Shown here: positions 8,501-12,250 of the stretch, in pieces
Layout of the letters: every line of letters begins with the position of its first letter
How positions within the stretch are numbered: position 1 is the first letter of the stretch
Source of the DNA: Ochromonadaceae sp. CCMP2298
Taxonomy: Eukaryota > Sar > Synurophyceae > Ochromonadales > Ochromonadaceae
Reading direction: 5' to 3'
Length of the DNA: 12,250 nt
Assembly (NCBI GenBank): GCA_026770595.1
Contig: MU634431.1
Span: 1-12,250 of the forward strand
Position numbers and translations under genes: made by a program
Notes under the pieces: generated by a model
Told to the model about the DNA's origin: nothing
Seen by the model: only the letters and a program-made list of their open reading frames with translations
Database searches by the model: none

Positions 8501-11500
8501 CACACTGCCCGCTGCGCTCACCGACAAGGTCACCTGGTAGAAGGACCCAGCTTGGAGAGAATAGGCCGGCAGCAGATACTTAGAAGGGTCTTTGGAGGCA
8601 GAAAGGAGGCTGATCGACTCAACACCGCCCAGTGATATGCTCCACTTGTACACAAGGCCAGCGGAACTGTGCCCACCGTCACAGGTGGATAGGAATGCCG
8701 CAGAGGATAGCAGCACAGTGTCTTTTCTCGACACCGTACGCAGCGCCGGACCGGGCAGCGCCACGCTGGGAACAGTGTCGTTCAACACCAGGACGGGCCG
8801 AAGTTGCTCGTTGCATGCGCCCAGGAAGTTGCACAGCTTCACGACGAAGTTGTAATTCGTCCCCTTCTGAAAGAGACGGCTGGGGATGGGGTGTGGGGGT
8901 GTCAGGTCAGTCAGAGTGAGCAAATAACTGCGCAGCTCCACCACGTCCGTCCCCTTCGTGCTGAATACTGCAATCGAGCTGTTGGTCCACGGGCGCCCGC
9001 CGCTGCCAGTCGACCCCGATACATCTAGCAACAGAGCAGCACAGCTCCCCAGGACACGGGGCGCACTGACAGACACTGCTGGAGGAACTGCTGCAACCGG
9101 CGCCGCAATAACCACACTACCACTGGCGGTCTTCCACTGATCAAAAGCAGAGCACTTGGCCACCTGGCACTTGGCTTTCACCTTCGCAGACAGCAGGCCG
9201 ACACTGTCGCCTGGTCTCACGCAAGTCCCCGCCGCCCCTTGCACGTAGGCGAGCACAGTCGCGCTATCTGACCACGAGCATGTGGATGCAGACGCACAGT
9301 CGAAGTCGAACAGTAAACTGCAAGCGAACTTCGTGCTCGTCCCGCCCTGGTTTGTGCCGGAGTCGAAGGCAATGCGGACGTAGGAGCCGTCGTTCGCGAA
9401 CACGGCTGACTTCAGCACTGGTGTGGGCGGCTCTTGCGCAGCGCTGATTACTTGGATGCGAGTGCTGGAGTAGACCACTTCGTACTCCAATGCAGAGGCT
9501 CCTGACAGAACCAGACTGTACTCGTACTCTCCAATGGGCAGCGCAGGCAGCGAGGAAGAGAACAGTATCGGCGATAAGCTGGATACCGAGATCGAGGAGG
9601 GGAACATGGAGTACCCAGACAGTGTGGATACGCCGTCCGACACCTCGCGCAGCTCGATACGGAGCTGCAGCTGCTTGCTAGGCTTCGCGCTGAATTGCAT
9701 GCCCAACATGTTCAGCACCGCTCGCCGCTCGATCACAGAGCCGACCCCAGAGCTGGTAATCGTCTTGCAGCAGGTGGTGTTGAGAGGGCGAGCAGAGGCC
9801 AGAACTTCAGCGAGCGAGCTTTTGATGCCCACTGGCGACACGGTCAGAAAGTAGATCCTGTATGCCGTGGCTGCCGCCAAGCCCTGCACAGTCGTGGATG
9901 TCGAATTCGCAGAGGAAGTGCTCGCAACGTTGTTCTGCAGGAGCACGGCATCGATAGAAGGCGGTGCAGAGCTCGACCTGAACACGGCAATGTACAGACT
10001 GCCCGCAGAGGAGAGCTGCGCACGCACCACCACCTTGGTTCTGCTTATCTCGGTCGCCACCGACTGGATGCTGGGCGCTTGCTCCAGGGCACCGTGATTG
10101 ACAGACAGAACACGGATGGCTGTGGAGCGCGTGCCTTTGCACTGCTGCTGCACACACGGCGACACAGACAGCCCCGCCGGCACTACGCCCAGGTCGCTGT
10201 TGCAGTGTGATACCGAGGAACACGGGTCGCTGCAGCCCACGCACAAAGCCGGAGAATAAGACGTGGACTCCCCTGCAGCCCCTGGTTGTGGACACTGTCG
10301 GACCACCCAGATGCTCCCCCCACATGCAAACGAAGCGCCGGTTGCTCCGTTGGATATTGGGGCCAGCAGGGCAGCGATGATGTTCTGCGCTACCGATGCG
10401 CTGCTGCACTGCACCTGCTCCCTGCTGCTGTGAAGGGAGTCTCCGGAGTCCACGATAGATGTCACTGAGATGGACAAGGGCTTATTCGTGAACTGCGACG
10501 GATTCAGATCACCGGAGAGAATCGTTGACCAGGACGCACAGTCACCGTAGTACGGGTAGGGAAAGGCGCTAGCCACATCGAGCTCGAAGAATGTTGAACT
10601 TCGAACCACTGCACCCGATTGATTCGCAGAAATCGAGGCAAGCGTATCTTGCAGCTTGTCCTGCCACACACTCAACTCAGACAGACTGGGGTTTGCAGTG
10701 GGGCCTGCCGTCGGAGCTTTCGAGTAGACAATTCGCTCGCTTGTGTAAGCTGTGGGTGTAATAGATGGAGCGGTACTCGGCCCAGTGGTGGGGGCTGCGC
10801 TGGGCTCAGCAGTTGGTTGCCCCGTGGGAGAGCCGCTCGGCTGCGACGATGGTGATGAGCTGGGCTGTCCGCTCGGCTGACCAGTAGGTACCGCTGACGG
10901 GGCCGAGGAAGGCTGGCTTGAGGGTGCAGACGAGGGCTGAGTCGATGGAGATATCGTCGGCTGCGCACTTGGTTGACTGTATGGCTGAGTCGACGGCTGG
11001 GCACTCGGTTGCGAAGAAGGTATTCCACTGGGCAGGGCTGTGGGTTGCGAGGAGCTTGGCTGAGAGCTAGGAGAACCACTCGGTTGACTAGTAGGCTGTC
11101 CAGATGGCTGTAGCGTCGGCTGTGCACTTGGTTGACTGGATGGCTGATTCGACGGATGGGCACTCGGTTGCGTAGAAGGTATTCCGGTTGGCGATGATGA
11201 TGGCTGCGACGTTGGCTCACCGCTTGGCATCGCGGTCGGATGACCCGACGGTTGAGCGCTGGGCTGTTGCGTCGGCTGAGCGGATGGGTGGCTAGAGGGA
11301 TGTGATGAAGGCTGCGCCGATGGTTGAGCACTGGGTTCAGATGAGGGACGCGCCGTTGGTTGCGAGGTGGGTTGAGTCGAGGGAGACGCAGTGGGCTGAG
11401 CCGACGGTTGAGAACTAGGTTGTGCAGATGGCAGTGACGAAGGCTGGCCAGAAGGCTGCGATGTTGGGTCCGCTGTCGGCACTGAGGATGGCTGCGACGA

Positions 11501-12250
11501 AGGCCTAGCGCTGGGCTGGGCTGATGGTGCGCTTGTTGGGCGGCTGGTAGGACTCGCCACCGGCTGGGCACTCGGTGACGACGACGGTTGTCCGGATGGC
11601 GCGGAAGTTGGCTGCGTCGATGGTGACCCCGTGGGAGAGCCGCTCGGCTGCGACGATGGTGATGAGCTGGGCTGTCCGCTCGGCTGACCAGTAGGTACTG
11701 CTGACGGGGCTGAGGAAGGCTGGCTTGAGGGTGTAGACGAGGGCTGAGTCGATGGAGATATCGTCGGCTGCGCACTTGGTTGAGTGGATGGCTGAGCCGA
11801 CGGCAGGGCACTCGGTTGCGAAGAAGGTATTCCGCTGGGCGATGATGAGGGCTGCGAGCTTGGCTGAGAGCTAGGAGAACCGCTCGGTTGACTAGTAGGC
11901 TCGCTGCTCGGCTGATTTGTCGGAGAGCCGGTGGGATGGGAGCTGGGCTGTCCCGTAGGAACTGCTGAAGGCTGCGTCGTGGGAATTCCAGATGGCTGCG
12001 ACGATGGCTGGCTACTTGGCTGCAATGACGGCTGGCTGCTTGGCCGTCCTGTCGGCTGCGTGCTCGGCTGACCGCTGGGATTTCCTGTCGGTTGGGTGCT
12101 CGGCTGAGCGCTCGGCTGCCCGCTCGGCTGCGACGATGGCTGGTCACTCGGCTGCCCCGATGGCTGGCTGCTTGGCTGTCGTGTCGGCTGCCCAGATGGC
12201 TGGCCACTGGGATGTCCTGTCGGCTGCCCGCTGGGCTGCGTTGTCGGCTG
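2587..12250 (-). CDS. Giant PSQPS-repeat, REJ/PKD-like, EGF, multi-pass membrane protein (5' end off window)
   Basis: The coding sequence in view is 12250-4768 joined to 4655-2587 (minus), 3183 residues. The frame is open to the edge, so the N-terminus and any signal peptide are missing. Residue 1 is the codon at 12250-12248. Residues 1-500 are (Q/x)P(S/T)x repeats, a stiff wall-like stalk. About 520-710 is a Cys-containing block, and about 734-806 is FN3-like. About 1065-1590 matches the REJ domain: GSCAALLLDVSGSTGSGGRPW region near 1080, then LLPAYSLQAG near 1230, SYDED near 1300 and WVDPDLPISYQF. A Cys-rich module (about 1620-1680) and an EGF-like repeat (about 1692-1746, CSGHGVC and CEC) precede a GAIN-like stretch with a degenerate GPS (2060-2099). 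Helices lie near 2146-2168, 2269-2290, 2346-2375, 2604-2628, 2636-2666, 2768-2787 and 2797-2833; the last is long enough for two. The tail (about 2850-3183) is Ser/Asp/Glu rich. I see no PLAT domain and no recognisable PKD2 channel. A surface adhesion or mechanosensory receptor role is inference. Confidence 0.85.
3140..3290 (-). repeat. Ser/Asp/Glu low-complexity tract in the cytoplasmic tail
   Basis: This part of the giant gene encodes a run of alternating Ser, Asp and Glu (for example SADSDSDSESNSDSEESDD), partly through hexanucleotide gctgtc repeats near 3198-3217 on the + strand. The tract has many S-x-x-E/D sites of the CK2 type. It follows the last membrane helix and should be cytoplasmic if the ectodomain is outside. 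Its reverse complement gives a spurious hydrophobic frame on the + strand. Confidence 0.75.
4656..4767 (-). other. Spliceosomal intron (phase 1) of the REJ gene
   Basis: Reading on the minus strand, the donor is agca|gtaagt, a perfect consensus. The acceptor is ttttcttttccttgtacag|tgc with a strong polypyrimidine tract. Removing these 112 bases joins ...EERDEFS to LWGLDSDGKF through a split ATG codon (M2495). It removes the stop that would otherwise end the upstream frame at 4745-4747. The junction lies between the third and fourth membrane helices. No in-frame ATG begins the downstream frame inside the intron, so exon 2 is not a separate gene. Confidence 0.93.
5609..5644 (-). other. Basic cluster after the first membrane helix
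   Basis: The encoded residues are about 2203-2214 (RKKRSRRQKK), roughly 35 residues after the first predicted helix and about 55 before the second. By the positive-inside rule this places the loop in the cytoplasm and the large N-terminal region outside. It could also bind acidic lipids. In animal polycystin-1 the PLAT domain occupies this loop; here the whole loop is only about 100 residues. Confidence 0.6.
5954..6073 (-). other. Degenerate GPS-like motif of the REJ protein
   Basis: Residues 2060-2099 carry four Cys spaced like a GPS motif: C2060, G-C2082, then C2094-A-C2096, followed by N-I-T. The canonical ending is C-x-C-N-H-L-(S/T), with cleavage between Leu and Ser/Thr after the His. 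Here the His-Leu pair is replaced by a single Ile, and the usual Trp residues between the first two Cys are absent. The first predicted membrane helix follows about 47 residues later, which fits GPS placement. I infer a structural but non-cleaving GPS. Confidence 0.55.
7013..7175 (-). other. EGF-like domain region of the REJ protein
   Basis: Residues about 1692-1746 contain CAAACSGHGVC, then a 17-residue loop with further Cys, then CECDEAWGSDTC. The final C-x-C and the aromatic/Gly-containing spacing to the last Cys are EGF-like, with a longer than usual middle loop. A Cys-rich stretch (PNCGSLNRKSCSKTPHTC and following residues) lies directly before it, with RRLL (1686-1689) between the two. 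Confidence 0.7.
10820..11097. repeat. Long direct repeat, copy A (pair with 11627-11901)
   Basis: This 278-base segment matches 11627-11901 almost base for base. The first 72 bases are identical. Only a few substitutions follow, plus one diverged patch near 11028-11052 containing a 3-base indel. Both copies encode the same order of repeat variants, including TISPSTQPSS and SAVPTGQPSGQPSSSPSS. Confidence 0.9.
11627..11901. repeat. Long direct repeat, copy B (pair with 10820-11097)
   Basis: This is the 275-base partner of copy A. The copies start 807 bases apart. The near-identity contrasts with the heavy divergence of other 12-base units in the array, pointing to a recent segmental duplication or gene conversion inside the coding array. 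Its length differs from copy A by one codon, so the frame is kept. Confidence 0.9.

Larger units (their letters stand above)
10757..12250 (-). repeat. PSQPS (PT-type) tetrapeptide repeat array, continues off window
   Basis: The array is an imperfect 12-base tandem repeat coding (Q/x)P(S/T)x, about 500 residues in view. Pro is nearly invariant at every fourth position, the next residue is Ser or Thr, and Gln dominates before Pro. Codons vary (cagccg, cagcca, caaccg), so most units are old and diverged. Such arrays are common in stramenopile surface proteins and are predicted to be extended and O-glycosylated. Because the unit is a multiple of three, the other frames on this strand also stay open and give spurious Arg/His/Ser-rich frames. 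Confidence 0.93.

Noticed and set aside
12023-12025. Start of the giant protein at 12025
   Set aside because: The codon is TTG (Leu) in the middle of the PSQPS repeats. The frame is open to the window edge, so the true start lies outside.
10672-12207. A 511-codon minus-strand frame rich in Arg, His and Ser
   Set aside because: It is the shifted frame of the PSQPS array. A 12-base repeat stays free of stops in more than one frame, and the peptide has no independent features.

Overview
The window looks nuclear and eukaryotic, most likely from a stramenopile (an alga, thraustochytrid or oomycete relative). The main reasons are a very long secreted or membrane protein that starts with hundreds of (Q/x)P(S/T)x tetrapeptide repeats, followed by a PKD/REJ-type ectodomain and a multi-pass membrane region of a kind I associate with stramenopile genomes. 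Both genes also carry GT-AG spliceosomal introns, and the non-coding DNA is rich in micro- and minisatellites. I cannot name the species. Intron density is low, with one short intron seen in each gene.

Layout. Positions 1-583 are non-coding upstream DNA with a 7-base minisatellite (333-402) and a CAG-rich 25-base-period repeat (499-546). Positions 584-2231 (+) hold a two-exon gene (exons 584-1792 and 1965-2231) for a 491-residue protein: an N-terminal ubiquitin-like fold, a long low-complexity middle, a Dsc3/DUF2407-like segment and a C-terminal two-helix membrane hairpin. The hairpin is only complete after the intron is removed. That intron is built largely of a 31-base tandem repeat. Positions 2232-2586 are a repeat-rich spacer between the two converging genes.

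Positions 2587-12250 (-) are one giant gene that enters from beyond the right edge: its N-terminus, and any signal peptide, lie off the window. Two long reading frames are joined by a 112-base intron (4656-4767), giving 3183 residues in view. In order these are: about 500 residues of PT/PSQPS repeats, a Cys-rich conserved block, an FN3-like domain, a REJ/PKD-like domain, a Cys-rich plus EGF-like module, a GAIN-like stretch ending in a degenerate GPS motif, about seven or eight membrane helices, and an acidic Ser/Asp/Glu cytoplasmic tail. It resembles polycystin-1 relatives in its ectodomain but has no PLAT domain after the first helix, and I see no recognisable PKD2-type channel.

The two genes are convergent and share no obvious pathway. 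The most interesting points are the spliced membrane anchor of the ubiquitin-like protein with a repeat-built intron, the apparently non-cleavable GPS in the REJ receptor beside repeated RRL(L/Q) motifs, and a near-identical duplication of about 275 bases inside the PSQPS region. I see no clearly new molecular system, no mobile element, no RNA gene and no CRISPR array.
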